Notes: generated by a model not told the origin, from the letters alone. Counted from the stretch's first letter, positions 1 through 8,292 are shown. The stretch: DNA of 64,000 bases from JAOUEA01 sp963734685 (GCA_963734685.1 CAVTIC010000002.1:259944-323943); one strand, 5' to 3'. Numbers and translations are program-made.

Positions 1-620
1 GCGTGGCCGGAGCCGCGCGCCAGGAATCGGTCACCCCGCTCCTGCACGATCTGCTCGAGCGGACCGGCCTCGCCCTGTCGCAGGCCGGCGGCATCGCCGT
101 GGGCATCGGACCGGGCCTGTTCACCGGTCTGCGCGTCGGGGTCGAGACCGCGAAGACGCTCGCGCAGGTCGCGAACCTGCCGATCGCGGGCATCACGAGC
201 CTGGACGCCCTCGCGTACCCGGTCCGGTACACGCCTCGGCGCATCGCGGCCGTGATCGACGCCCGGCGGGGGGAGGTCTTCTCCGCCATCTACCGCCCCG
301 TGCCCGGCGGCATCGTGCGGGAACGTGACTACGAGGTGCACGCTCCCGACCGACTCGCCGCGGAGCTGCAGGCGACCGCCGGCGAGGTGTTGGCGGTGGG
401 CAACGGTGCGATGCTGTACCGGCATGTGCTCGAAGAGATCGGCAGCAGGCTCGAGATCGCCACGTCCATCGCAGCCCACCCGGAGGCCGCGTCGCTGGTG
501 GAGCTCGCAGTGCCCCGCTTCCTCCGGGAGGAGCACGATCGCCTGTTCGACGTCGTCCCCCTGTACCTGAGGAAGTCCGATGCTGAGATCGCGTGGGATC
601 GGCGAGCACGGGGCATCTAA
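1..620 (+). CDS. tsaB: tRNA t6A biosynthesis protein TsaB, 5' end cut by window edge
   Basis: ASKHA-fold partner of TsaD in making N6-threonylcarbamoyladenosine (t6A) on ANN-decoding tRNAs in the cytoplasm. The reading frame is open from base 3 and the usual N-terminal strand of the family (LAIDT..) is absent, so about 25-30 codons lie outside the window. The diagnostic stretch GIGPGLFTGLRVG is present near the start, followed by the family's ITSLDALA segment. The stop lies inside the next gene, rimI, and tsaD follows: tsaB-rimI-tsaD is a classic bacterial arrangement. The function is confident; the start cannot be seen. Confidence 0.93.
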   Translation, partial: VAGAARQESVTPLLHDLLERTGLALSQAGGIAVGIGPGLFTGLRVGVETAKTLAQVANLPIAGITSLDALAYPVRYTPRRIAAVIDARRGEVFSAIYRPVPGGIVRERDYEVHAPDRLAAELQATAGEVLAVGNGAMLYRHVLEEIGSRLEIATSIAAHPEAASLVELAVPRFLREEHDRLFDVVPLYLRKSDAEIAWDRRARGI

Positions 621-1131
621 GGTCGAGGTCGTTCGCATGCGCCGCCGCCACCTGCGTGGCGTGATGGCGATCGAGCGCCAGGTCTACGCGCGGCCGTGGA
701 GCCCCAACCTCTTCATGGCCGAGATGAGCGAGCCGTCGAACCGTTGCTACCTGGTGGCGCGCGTGGACAAGACCGTCGTCGGGTACGGGGGCTTGATCTG
801 CTACGGGGACGAGGCGCACATCACGAACATCGCCGTCGATCCGCAGCAGCATCGGCTGGGCGTGGGCACGAGGCTGCTGCACGACCTGGTGACCGAGGCG
901 ATCGCGATGGGCGGGCAGGCGGTCTCACTGGAGGTGCGGGTGACCAATTGGGGGGCGCAGCGGCTCTACGGACGGTTCGGGTTCCGCCCGGTGGGCATCC
1001 GGCGCAACTACTACCAAGAGCTGCACGAGGACGCGCTGATCATGTGGACCGACGACATCCGCACGGAGCCCTATGCGGCCCGGCTGAGCGCGATCGCCTC
1101 GGACATGCCCCAGCAGGTGCGCCGGTCGTGA
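580..1131 (+). CDS. rimI: GNAT acetyltransferase RimI (ribosomal protein S18 alanine N-acetyltransferase type)
   Basis: A 183-residue GNAT-fold enzyme. The acetyl-CoA loop is the segment VDPQQHRLGVGTRLL, and the C-terminal half keeps the RimI-like NWGAQRLYGRFGF and YYQE stretches. RimI acetylates the N-terminal alanine of ribosomal protein S18; actinobacterial homologues may have other targets. ATG 580 overlaps tsaB by 41 bp. A shorter start at ATG 637 is possible but would remove part of the first beta strand. It shares a 4-bp GTGA overlap with tsaD, so tsaB, rimI and tsaD are very likely translationally coupled. Confidence 0.9.
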   Translation: MLRSRGIGEHGASKVEVVRMRRRHLRGVMAIERQVYARPWSPNLFMAEMSEPSNRCYLVARVDKTVVGYGGLICYGDEAHITNIAVDPQQHRLGVGTRLLHDLVTEAIAMGGQAVSLEVRVTNWGAQRLYGRFGFRPVGIRRNYYQELHEDALIMWTDDIRTEPYAARLSAIASDMPQQVRRS

Positions 1132-2135
1132 TCACCCTCGGCATCGAGACATCCTGCGACGAGACCGCCGTCGCGATCCTCGAAGACGGCTTCGGCCTGC
1201 GGTCCAACATGATCGCCTCACAGGTGCACCTGCACGAGCGTTTCGGAGGCGTCGTGCCCGAGGTGGCCGCTCGAGCCCACGTCGAGGCCCTCAATCCGCT
1301 GCTCGAGGAGGCGCTCGCCGAGGCGGGGGTGGGGTTCGGCGAGATCGACGCCGTGGCAGTGACGATCGGTCCGGGCCTCGTCGGGGCGCTGCTCGTCGGC
1401 ATGGCGAGCGCCAAGGCCGTGTCGCTCGCCACGGGTGCCGACCTGGTGGGCGTGAACCACCTGGAGGGGCACTACTGGGCGAACTTCCTGGAGCACGGAC
1501 CGCCCGAGCCCCCCTACGTCACCCTGATCGTGAGCGGCGGCCACACGATGCTCGTGCACGTGCCGGAGATGTTCCACCACGTGGTGCTCGGCCAGACGCT
1601 CGACGACGCGGCGGGGGAGGCCTTCGACAAGGTCGCCAGGCTGATCGGCCTCGGGTTCCCGGGCGGGCCCGCGCTCGACGCGATGGCACGGCAGGGCGAT
1701 CCGCAGGCGATCCGGTTCCCGCGGGCGATGGAGGACTCCGGGGACTACGACTTCTCGATGAGCGGGCTGAAGACGGCGGTGCTGCGACACGTGAAGGGCG
1801 CGCACGCTGCGGGCCAGGACCTGAACCTTCCCGACCTGGCGGCAAGCTTCCAGGAGGCGATCGTCGACGTGCAGGTCTCCAAGACGATGGCGGCGGCCAA
1901 GGACGTTGGCGCGCCGACGGTGCTGCTTGGGGGAGGGGTGGTGGCGAACACGCGCCTGCGTGACCGGTTGTCGCTCGCGGGGGAGCGGGAAGGCATCCGC
2001 GTGCGCTTCCCATCGATGCCGCTGTGCACCGACAACGCGGCGATGATCGCATGCGTGGGCGCCGCGAGATGGGCTCGCGGGGAACGCACGTCACTCGACA
2101 TCGCCGCCGATCCGCAACTAAGGTTGACCGCGTGA
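1128..2135 (+). CDS. tsaD: tRNA N6-adenosine threonylcarbamoyltransferase TsaD
   Basis: Transfers the threonylcarbamoyl group to A37 of tRNA, together with TsaB and TsaE. The 335-residue length is normal. It begins with the family signature LGIETSCDETAVA. The metal-binding HLEGH motif (HxxxH) lies near residue 110 and the ATP-binding SGGHT follows. The open frame extends back to 696 inside rimI, but GTG 1128 overlaps the rimI stop (GTGA) and gives the canonical N-terminus, so that start is chosen. The next gene overlaps its stop in the same way. Confidence 0.96.
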   Translation: MITLGIETSCDETAVAILEDGFGLRSNMIASQVHLHERFGGVVPEVAARAHVEALNPLLEEALAEAGVGFGEIDAVAVTIGPGLVGALLVGMASAKAVSLATGADLVGVNHLEGHYWANFLEHGPPEPPYVTLIVSGGHTMLVHVPEMFHHVVLGQTLDDAAGEAFDKVARLIGLGFPGGPALDAMARQGDPQAIRFPRAMEDSGDYDFSMSGLKTAVLRHVKGAHAAGQDLNLPDLAASFQEAIVDVQVSKTMAAAKDVGAPTVLLGGGVVANTRLRDRLSLAGEREGIRVRFPSMPLCTDNAAMIACVGAARWARGERTSLDIAADPQLRLTA

Positions 2136-3076
2136 GCACGGTCCTGGTGACCGGGGGCGCCGGGTTCATCGGATCGCACCTCGCCGACCGGCTCCTCGCG
2201 GAGGGGCACCGCGTGATCAGCGTGGACGACCTCACCACCGGGCGCATCGCGAACCTGGTGGACGCGCGGGGCTACGGCAAGGAGTTCACGTTCTTCAACA
2301 TGGACGTGCGCGCCGACGGTCTCCTGCCCCTGTTCGAGCGACACCGGCCGGAGGTGGTCTTCCATCTCGCGGCGCAATCGGGCGTGCGGCCTTCGCTCGA
2401 CGATCCCGTGCTCGATGCCTCGATCAACGTGATGGGCACGATGAACGTGCTCGAGTGCGCGGCCCGGGTCGAGGCACGCAAGCTCGTGTACGCGGCGAGC
2501 GGCGGCACGATCTACGGGGAGCCCCGTCGCCTGCCGGCCAAGGAGACGAGCGCGAGGAGCTCGCTCCCGCTCAGCCCGTACGGCATCTCGAAGAAGGTGG
2601 TGCTCGACTACCTCGGCTTCTACCAGCGCTACCGTGGTCTCGAGTACACCGCGCTCGCCCTCGGCAACGTCTACGGACCCCGGCAGGACCCGCACGGCGA
2701 GGCGGGCGTGATCGCGATCTTCGCCTCGAGGATGTTGGCCGGGGAACCGGTGACGATCTTCGGCGACGGGAACCAGACGCGCGATTACGTCTTCATCGAC
2801 GACGTCGTCCACGCATTCGTGCAGGCGGTCGATCGCGGCCCGGGCAAGCTCGTGAACGTCGGCACGGGCCTCGAGACGAGCGTGAATCATCTCTACCGGC
2901 TGCTGGCCGACATCATCGGATACGACCGTGAGCCCGCGTCCGGGCCCCTGCCGCCCGGCGAGCTCCGCCGCATCGCGCTCGACATCGGCTCGGCGACGAA
3001 CGCGATCGCGTGGAAGCCCTGGACCCATCTGGAGGACGGGCTCGCCGAGACGGTGGCGTTCCTCAAGGGGGTGTGA
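2132..3076 (+). CDS. NAD-dependent epimerase/dehydratase (UDP-glucose 4-epimerase type)
   Basis: A 314-residue extended short-chain dehydrogenase that interconverts nucleotide sugars in the cytoplasm. The Rossmann loop GGAGFIGSH is at residues ~8-16. The catalytic Tyr and Lys are in SPYGISKK and the upstream Ser in AASGGT. GNVYGPRQDP and a GDGNQTRDYVFIDD segment are typical of GalE and UDP-glucuronate-epimerase relatives. The exact sugar cannot be set from sequence. GTG 2132 overlaps the tsaD stop, so it is appended to the t6A operon, although its job fits the polysaccharide genes downstream. Confidence 0.85.
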   Translation: MSTVLVTGGAGFIGSHLADRLLAEGHRVISVDDLTTGRIANLVDARGYGKEFTFFNMDVRADGLLPLFERHRPEVVFHLAAQSGVRPSLDDPVLDASINVMGTMNVLECAARVEARKLVYAASGGTIYGEPRRLPAKETSARSSLPLSPYGISKKVVLDYLGFYQRYRGLEYTALALGNVYGPRQDPHGEAGVIAIFASRMLAGEPVTIFGDGNQTRDYVFIDDVVHAFVQAVDRGPGKLVNVGTGLETSVNHLYRLLADIIGYDREPASGPLPPGELRRIALDIGSATNAIAWKPWTHLEDGLAETVAFLKGV

Positions 3077-3549
3077 GGGGCGTGGGGTCCGGCGCCGCTC
3101 CCGTCGTCGAGGCGTTCTGGCGTGCGTTCGCGAGTGCGACCGGCGTCGACGCCCCCTACGAGGCGTGGGCGTTCGGAGGCGACGACACACCCGAGCTCGC
3201 CACCGAGCTGGGGTTGCTCGTGCGGGACGGTCCCAAGCGCGCCACGACGGGGCGCCTCGACCAGTTGGGGGCCGATGGCGAACCCCTTCCGGAGGTCGGC
3301 GGCTACAGCGTGATCCTCGACGGCGCCGGCGAGCCGGTCTGCATCATCCGCACGACACGCGTCGACACCCTGCCGTTCGGCGAGGTCGACGAGGAGTTCG
3401 CCTGGGTGGAAGGTGAGGGCGATCGCTCCCTCGCCTACTGGCGCGAAGCGCACATCCGGTTCTTCGCGGAGGAGGGCACGCCGGTCTCCGACGACGACCT
3501 CGTGGTACTCGAACGTTTCGATCTGGTCTGGCCCGTCCCCGACGCGTGA
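3073..3549 (+). CDS. ASCH domain protein
   Basis: A protein of about 158 residues matching the ASCH family (PUA-related fold; RNA binding or small-molecule amidohydrolase roles are proposed). Typical features are an early FGGDDTPELATEL stretch, LVRDGPKRATTG, a middle VGGYSVILDGAGEPVCIIRTT strand pair, and the late GEGDRSLAYWREAH. GTG 3073 overlaps the epimerase stop; GTG 3082 is an alternative. Last gene of the tsaB-led run. No substrate is known. Confidence 0.8.
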   Translation: MRGVGSGAAPVVEAFWRAFASATGVDAPYEAWAFGGDDTPELATELGLLVRDGPKRATTGRLDQLGADGEPLPEVGGYSVILDGAGEPVCIIRTTRVDTLPFGEVDEEFAWVEGEGDRSLAYWREAHIRFFAEEGTPVSDDDLVVLERFDLVWPVPDA

Positions 3550-3882
3550 GGCCCGGTGCGGCCCGGTGGCGCGATGTGTCCGGCTCGCGATCAGGGCGCT
3601 CACCAGGGCCGATGAGCGGGCGGGACGCAGGGGTCTCTGGCTGCGTATGCTCGTCGCGGTGGGTCTCGGTTCGACAGCTGACGGCCCTGCCCCCGCCCCC
3701 AAGGGGGAAATCCTCCCAAGGGTCTAATACCGTTGCCGTAGCCAAAGGCTACGCCTTCGGGTATCACTAGGGCGGCGGCGGACGACGCCTTCCGGCCGGG
3801 AACCTGCTTGAGCGCTGTCGGCCGGGCGTCGTCAACCTTCGTGAGGAAGAGGACGCTCGAACACGGAAAGGACAACGGAGCG
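3550..3882 (+). other. Intergenic leader upstream of the GDP-mannose 3,5-epimerase-like gene
   Basis: About 330 bp without a convincing gene. It contains a C/G-rich hairpin around 3690-3720 (CCCCCAAGGGGG followed by TCCTCCC), a TAATAC that could be a -10, and the inverted repeat CGTAGC-N5-GCTACG at 3737-3753. The start at 3883 is preceded by an A/G-rich GGAAAGGACAACGGAG ribosome binding region. This is probably the promoter and 5' leader of the 3883 gene. Confidence 0.5.
3735..3755. promoter_or_regulatory. Inverted repeat related to the CGTAG/CTACG operator, with 7-nt spacing
   Basis: CGTAG at 3737-3741 and CTACG at 3749-3753 with 7 nt between; the inner bases also pair (CGTAGC/GCTACG). The copies in the polysaccharide locus have a 5-nt spacer and a -10 element 42 nt on, and neither is seen here. 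It could be a variant operator or an mRNA hairpin. Confidence 0.4.
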
Positions 3883-4869
3883 ATGCAGAAGCGTGCGGTC
3901 GTCGGCGGGGCCGGCGGGTTCATCGGACATCACATGGTTCGTTACCTGAAGGACAAGGGGTACTGGGTCCGCGGGGTCGACATCAAGGAACCGGAGTACG
4001 AGCCGACGGCGGCCGACGAGTTCCTGGTGCTCGATCTGCGCGAGTGGGAGAACTGCCTGAAGGCCACCGAGGGCGTCGAGGAGGTCTACCAGCTCGCCGC
4101 CGACATGGGTGGTATCGGCTACATCACCGGCAACCGCGTCGACATCGCGCGCAACAACGTGCTGATCAACGCGCACATGCTCGAGGCCGCGTACCGCAAC
4201 CGCGTGCAGCGCCACTTCTACTCGTCGAGCGCGTGCATCTACCCGCTGTACAAGCAGCACGATCCCGACGTGACGCCGCTGAAGGAAGAGGACGCCTATC
4301 CTGCGGAGCCCGAGGAGGGCTACGGCTGGGAGAAGCTCTACTCCGAGAAGCTCTGCCAGTACTACCAGGAAGAGGGCAAGCTCGAGACGCGGGTGGCGCG
4401 CTTCCACAACATCTACGGCCCGCTCGGCACGTACGAGGGCGGGCGGGAGAAGGCGCCGGCCGCGATCAGTCGCAAGGTGGCGCTCGTCGTCGACGGCGAC
4501 GACATCGAGATCTGGGGTGACGGCCAGCAGACCCGGTCGTTCACCTACGTCGACGACTGCGTCGAGGGCATCTACCGCATCGCGCAGAGCGAGCACTGGG
4601 AGCCGCTGAACCTGGGCTCCGATCGCCTGGTCACGATCGACCAGCTCGTCGACCTCGTGAGCGAGGTGGCGGGCAAGTCGCTCGTGAAGCAGCACGACCT
4701 CACGAAGCCGCAGGGCGTGCGCGGGCGCAACTCGGACAACGACCGCTGCAAGGCAGTGCTCGGCTGGGCACCCGAGGTCACCCTCGAGGACGGTCTCAAG
4801 AGCACCTACGCGTGGATCGAGGGACAGCTCGACGCCGCGGGGAGACTCCCGGCCGCACAGAACGCCTGA
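3883..4869 (+). CDS. GDP-D-mannose 3',5'-epimerase-like protein
   Basis: A 328-residue extended SDR resembling plant-type GDP-mannose 3,5-epimerase, which converts GDP-mannose to GDP-L-galactose or GDP-L-gulose. Visible marks are GGAGGFIGHH at residues ~9-18, the AADMGGIGYI segment, SSSACIYP, the catalytic YGWEK (Tyr-x3-Lys), and NIYGPLGTYEGGREKAPAA. ATG 3883 has a good purine-rich leader, and the longer open frame from 3808 is unlikely to be used. It is followed by a strong terminator, so it is probably a monocistronic sugar-nucleotide gene serving the polysaccharide locus. Confidence 0.86.
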   Translation: MQKRAVVGGAGGFIGHHMVRYLKDKGYWVRGVDIKEPEYEPTAADEFLVLDLREWENCLKATEGVEEVYQLAADMGGIGYITGNRVDIARNNVLINAHMLEAAYRNRVQRHFYSSSACIYPLYKQHDPDVTPLKEEDAYPAEPEEGYGWEKLYSEKLCQYYQEEGKLETRVARFHNIYGPLGTYEGGREKAPAAISRKVALVVDGDDIEIWGDGQQTRSFTYVDDCVEGIYRIAQSEHWEPLNLGSDRLVTIDQLVDLVSEVAGKSLVKQHDLTKPQGVRGRNSDNDRCKAVLGWAPEVTLEDGLKSTYAWIEGQLDAAGRLPAAQNA

Positions 4870-4910
4870 ACGCCTGAAGGCGACGGCTCTCGCGTACCAC
4901 CAAGGCAAGG

Positions 4911-4935
4911 AAGGGGCGGGTCGACCGCCCCTTCT
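4911..4935 (+). terminator. Rho-independent terminator after the GDP-mannose epimerase gene
   Basis: Perfect 9-bp stem AAGGGGCGG / CCGCCCCTT (4911-4919 with 4925-4933) and a 5-nt loop, followed by a short CT run. It lies 42 nt after the stop and just before the convergent CHRD gene. Confidence 0.8.
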
Positions 4936-5013
4936 GCGCACCCGGGCCCTCCCGGACCGAAGGGTCGTGTCGCCCGGCCGCCGGCGTGGGCCGTCGCCGG
5001 AAACCGGACGTGC

Positions 5014-5514
5014 TCAGGCCTCGATCACGTTCCCCCTGATCTCTCCGGTCGGGAACGACTCGGTGTGCACGTTCGCGTACGTCGCGCCGCGCTTCATCGC
5101 CCGAACCAGCTCGCGGAACTCACCCGGTTCGATGCCTTGCTCGGTGGGTCCGATCACGTCGGCGGCGTCGATCACGCCGCTCACCGTGCCTGACTGCGGA
5201 CAGTCCGGCTTGTCGCCGCCTCCGCACAGGAACGCCACGACGCCGCCGTTGGTGCCGGGGCGACCGAAGTGGATGTGGGCGAAGAGCACCGCGCCACCCT
5301 CGAGTTCGCCGTAGCGCAACTCGTAGTGGATCTCCTTCGAGCCGATCTCGGCCGTCAAGGTGCCCTCGCCGGCGCTCGAGATCGCCGGGACCTCCTTGTA
5401 GCCCGTGAGCTCGGCCCGAACGGCCGGCCGAGAGCCGGCGATGGCAACCGCCGCGCCGACCGCGAATATCGCCGCTGCCACGAACGCGACGGCGGCAAGG
5501 CTCCGTCTCCTCAT
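5014..5514 (-). CDS. Secreted CHRD-domain protein
   Basis: 166 residues. A signal peptide or anchor is at residues 1-27 (MRRRSLAAVAFVAAAIF..). A CHRD (chordin-like) domain follows: AELTGYKEVPAIS, FAHIHFGRPGTNGGVVAFLC, and the closing YANVHTESFPTGEIRGNV. CHRD proteins are exported; their function in bacteria is largely unknown. A cysteine pair near residue 95-105 could form a disulphide. The ATG at 5514 is preceded by GGGAGGGAGA. It is divergent from the nucleotidyltransferase/P-loop operon and shares the upstream region that holds operator B. Confidence 0.85.
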   Translation of the reverse strand: MRRRSLAAVAFVAAAIFAVGAAVAIAGSRPAVRAELTGYKEVPAISSAGEGTLTAEIGSKEIHYELRYGELEGGAVLFAHIHFGRPGTNGGVVAFLCGGGDKPDCPQSGTVSGVIDAADVIGPTEQGIEPGEFRELVRAMKRGATYANVHTESFPTGEIRGNVIEA

Positions 5515-5668
5515 CTCGTCTCCCTCCCGTCAGGTCGAGGCCTCACGGTCGCCGGGCGACCCTCCCGGTGTGCGGGACTCGACGCCTTCCACCCAGCACT
5601 ACCGGCCGGAGGGCACATCGGTTCGATCCCGGTCACCCCGCTCCGACGGTGAGTCACCTCATCCGATC

Positions 5669-5725
5669 GCCGTAGTCCGGCTACGGCATCGGGCGGCGGC
5701 CCCGCGAGGGTGGCTGCGATAGCGT
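5669..5725 (+). promoter_or_regulatory. Operator B (CGTAG-N5-CTACG) with TAGCGT -10, upstream of the nucleotidyltransferase/kinase operon
   Basis: GCCGTAG-TCCGG-CTACGGC at 5669-5687, a perfect 7-bp inverted repeat centred at 5678. The TAnnnT hexamer TAGCGT begins at 5720, exactly 42 nt from the centre, the same distance as at 8107 and 14947. No good -35 is seen, which suits an activator-dependent promoter. Confidence 0.65.
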
Positions 5726-5794
5726 TCCGACCGCCTTCGCCGGGAGTCCCGGACCGGACGTGCCCGCGATCTCGCCGAGTTGAGGAGACACACG

Positions 5795-7339
5795 TTGGGC
5801 AGAGGACCGCGAGCCGAGCTCGCCGACGCGGACCGCATCCAGGCCGTCGTGCCGTCCGTCCCGACGATCCCCGAGGAGCAGCGCCCCCTCGATCTCGTGC
5901 TCAGGCTCTGCCGGGAGCTGGAGGCGGCCGGGGTTGCCTACTGCCATTTCAAGAGCAACGAAGCGCTGGATCGGTCCTTGGCGGGCGAGAACGACCTGGA
6001 CCTGTTGGTCGGGGCTGAAGGAGCGGAGCGGTTCCTCGGGGTGCTCTCGGCGCTCGGCTTCAAGGAAGGCCGTCCGCCGAGGGTCCGCCGGATCCCGGGC
6101 GTGGCGCAGTACTACGGCCTCGATGCCGAGTCAGGCCGACTCGTGCAGGTGCATGCGCATCGGCGGCTCGTGTTCGGTGACGACACGACGAAGAACTTCG
6201 CGCTCGACCTCGAGGATGCCTACATCGCGTCTTCACCTCACGGGCCCAACCTCCGCGTCCCCTCAGCCGAGTACGAGTTCCTGCTGTTCACGCTGAGGAT
6301 GGTCGTCAAGCACTGCACCCTCGACGCGATGCTCATGCTCCAGGGACGATGGGCCGCGTCCGAGCGGCGAGAGCTGATCTGGTTGACCGATCGCGCCGAC
6401 CTGACCCAGGTGCGGGAGCTCGTCAGGGCGAACCTTCCCTTCGTCGGGCAGGATCTGTTCGATCGCTGCATCGACGCCATCCAACCTGGGTGCTCGCGGT
6501 GGTCCCGGGTGCGAACGGCGGGACGCTTGCACCGCGCCCTCGCGGCCCATCGGAGGCGGGGCAGGTTCGCCGACGCGTCGCTGCGGATCATCCGCAGGGT
6601 GAGCTGGGTCTCACGCAGGCTCCTTCGCGGACGTCCCGGGAAGAGGCTCGCGGGAGGAGGGGCGCTGATCGCGGTCGTCGGCGGCGACGGCGCGGGCAAG
6701 TCGACGGCGATCGCCGGTCTGTCGGCCTGGCTGACCGGTCCCTTCGACGTCGCGAGGGTGCATCTGGGGAAGCCGCCTCCGAGCCTCCTGACGATCGTGG
6801 TCAAGGGACCGATGTACGTGCTCCGAACGGTCGGCGCGTTCCGGAGCACGTCGGTGCCGGTCCAGTCCCTCCGAGAACGTGGCGGGTCGTTCCCGGGGTA
6901 CGGCTGGTTGGTATGGCACGTGCTCACCGCCCGCGATCGATATCGGGCCTACGCCAGATCACGGCGATCCGTGCTCTCCGGGCGGATCGTCCTCGCCGAC
7001 CGATTCCCGCTCCAGAGGATCCGAACGATGGATGGCGAGAAGACGACCTGGCTGACGGAGCAGCGTGACCTGGGGTTCGTCGCTCGCTGGCTGGTCTCGT
7101 TGGAGCGCGGCTACTACGCACGCTTCACGTGGCCCGATCAACTGATCGTGCTCAGGGTCGACCCGGCGATCGCCGTGCAGCGCAAACAGCGTGAGGAGGA
7201 AGCCGAGTTCGTTCGACCGCGCTCGAACGAGGTCTGGCAGACGGACTGGAGCGACACGCCCGCGGTCGTCGTGGATGCGGGGCAGGAGCGAGAGGAGGTC
7301 CAGGCGACGTTGCGAACGATCGTGTGGTCGCGGCTGTGA
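5795..7339 (+). CDS. Nucleotidyltransferase / P-loop (thymidylate-kinase-like) fusion protein
   Basis: About 514 residues. The N-terminal half resembles the uncharacterised nucleotidyltransferase family seen in polysaccharide loci: FKSN near residue 51, then ENDLDLLV near 65-72 with the metal-binding DxD, and a QVHAHRRL strand. A basic linker (~230-285) leads to a P-loop NTPase: Walker A GGDGAGKST at ~294-302, and ADRFPL as in thymidylate kinases. It ends with an LID-like KQREEEAEF. The frame opens at TTG 5780, but GAGGAG at 5782-5787 is a ribosome binding site for TTG 5795. It is probably a sugar- or lipid-modifying enzyme pair; the substrate is unknown. Confidence 0.7.
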   Translation: MGRGPRAELADADRIQAVVPSVPTIPEEQRPLDLVLRLCRELEAAGVAYCHFKSNEALDRSLAGENDLDLLVGAEGAERFLGVLSALGFKEGRPPRVRRIPGVAQYYGLDAESGRLVQVHAHRRLVFGDDTTKNFALDLEDAYIASSPHGPNLRVPSAEYEFLLFTLRMVVKHCTLDAMLMLQGRWAASERRELIWLTDRADLTQVRELVRANLPFVGQDLFDRCIDAIQPGCSRWSRVRTAGRLHRALAAHRRRGRFADASLRIIRRVSWVSRRLLRGRPGKRLAGGGALIAVVGGDGAGKSTAIAGLSAWLTGPFDVARVHLGKPPPSLLTIVVKGPMYVLRTVGAFRSTSVPVQSLRERGGSFPGYGWLVWHVLTARDRYRAYARSRRSVLSGRIVLADRFPLQRIRTMDGEKTTWLTEQRDLGFVARWLVSLERGYYARFTWPDQLIVLRVDPAIAVQRKQREEEAEFVRPRSNEVWQTDWSDTPAVVVDAGQEREEVQATLRTIVWSRL

Positions 7340-8151
7340 GCCTCGTCGTCGAGCTCTGCGGGCTTCCGGGGGCAGGCAAGTCGTTCCTCGCGCGCGAGGT
7401 CGTCGCGGCGGCCGACGAGATCGGCGTGAACGTCCGCCGGCCGACCGCGACCATCGACGCCGACGTGCCGACGGTGAGACGGATCGGGCGGAAGCTGCAG
7501 CTGGTCACCGAGGAGGCGCTCCGGCGACCGGTTCCCTCGGCCGAACTCTTGCGGCGCATCGCCGGTTCGGGACAGGGTGGGGGAGGTCCGATCTGTTCGC
7601 GGTGGGTTCAGTGGGTCGCCACCCAACGACTCATGGCCGTGTCGAGATCGACCCCGGGCGTGCACCTGTTCGACGAGGGCGTGACGCAGGCGCTCTGGTC
7701 CGTGGGTCTGCGAGGTGACCTGTCTCCGACGCTCGAGGCGCTGCGTCGGAGGGTGGGGCACTGGGACCATCCGGATCTCGTCGTCGTCCTCGACCTGCCG
7801 ATCGAACTGGTCGACGTCCGTCTGAGCCGGAGGCGGTCGCGTCACAGCCGGCTGCAAGGCCATGCCGATCCCGCAGCGCGGCGCGCGGAGCTCTCGAAGG
7901 GGAAGGACCTGATCGACCGGCTCCTCGACTGGTGGGTCGAGGTCTTGCCGGACGAGGTGACCCTCATACGGATGGGTGAGGGCCCCTGCACGTCGGAGAC
8001 AGGCGGGGCCGGGGAGTTGCTGGCCGCGATCGCGGGCCGGCTGTATCCATCGAACGTCCGGACCGACCCGGTCGATCCCTGTCGGCCTCATCCACCCGAC
8101 GTAGGCGAGCTACGTCGCGGGCCTGGTGCGTCCCACCGGGCCCCCGGATAG
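7336..8151 (+). CDS. P-loop NTPase/kinase-like protein of the polysaccharide locus
   Basis: About 271 residues with Walker A GLPGAGKS near residues 9-16 at the very N-terminus, HLFDEG as a likely Walker B/DE segment near 112, and a VVVLDLP strand followed by an Arg-rich LSRRRSRHSR lid. It resembles small-molecule kinases of the adenylate or shikimate type; no substrate can be assigned. GTG 7336 overlaps the upstream stop (GTGA), so it is co-translated with the fusion protein. Operator C lies in its last codons, so it is the end of the transcription unit. Confidence 0.65.
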   Translation: MSLVVELCGLPGAGKSFLAREVVAAADEIGVNVRRPTATIDADVPTVRRIGRKLQLVTEEALRRPVPSAELLRRIAGSGQGGGGPICSRWVQWVATQRLMAVSRSTPGVHLFDEGVTQALWSVGLRGDLSPTLEALRRRVGHWDHPDLVVVLDLPIELVDVRLSRRRSRHSRLQGHADPAARRAELSKGKDLIDRLLDWWVEVLPDEVTLIRMGEGPCTSETGGAGELLAAIAGRLYPSNVRTDPVDPCRPHPPDVGELRRGPGASHRAPG

Positions 8152-8154
8152 AGT
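8098..8154 (+). promoter_or_regulatory. Operator C (GACGTAG-N5-CTACGTC) with TAGAGT -10, upstream of the wzz-like operon
   Basis: Perfect 7-bp inverted repeat at 8098-8116, centre 8107, inside the 3' end of the preceding gene. TAGAGT begins at 8149, 42 nt from the centre. The predicted transcript would start near 8161 and leave a leader of ~130 nt before GTG 8293. The arms are identical to those of operator D. Confidence 0.68.
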
Positions 8155-8292
8155 TGCCCGCCCCACGTGAAGACGGCGCCGCTCGACGTGAAGGGAACGT
8201 GCTCGACCCGAGGGATCTCGGCGGTCATGACCCTGCCAGGTGGAGTCTCGTCGGAAGGGGTCCGACTCGATCTGAGGGGCTGGGAGTAGACC

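Noticed and set aside
1745..3190. Long minus-strand frame opposite tsaD and the epimerase gene
   Set aside because: Low-complexity Arg/His-rich product, no start signals; the other strand is certain.
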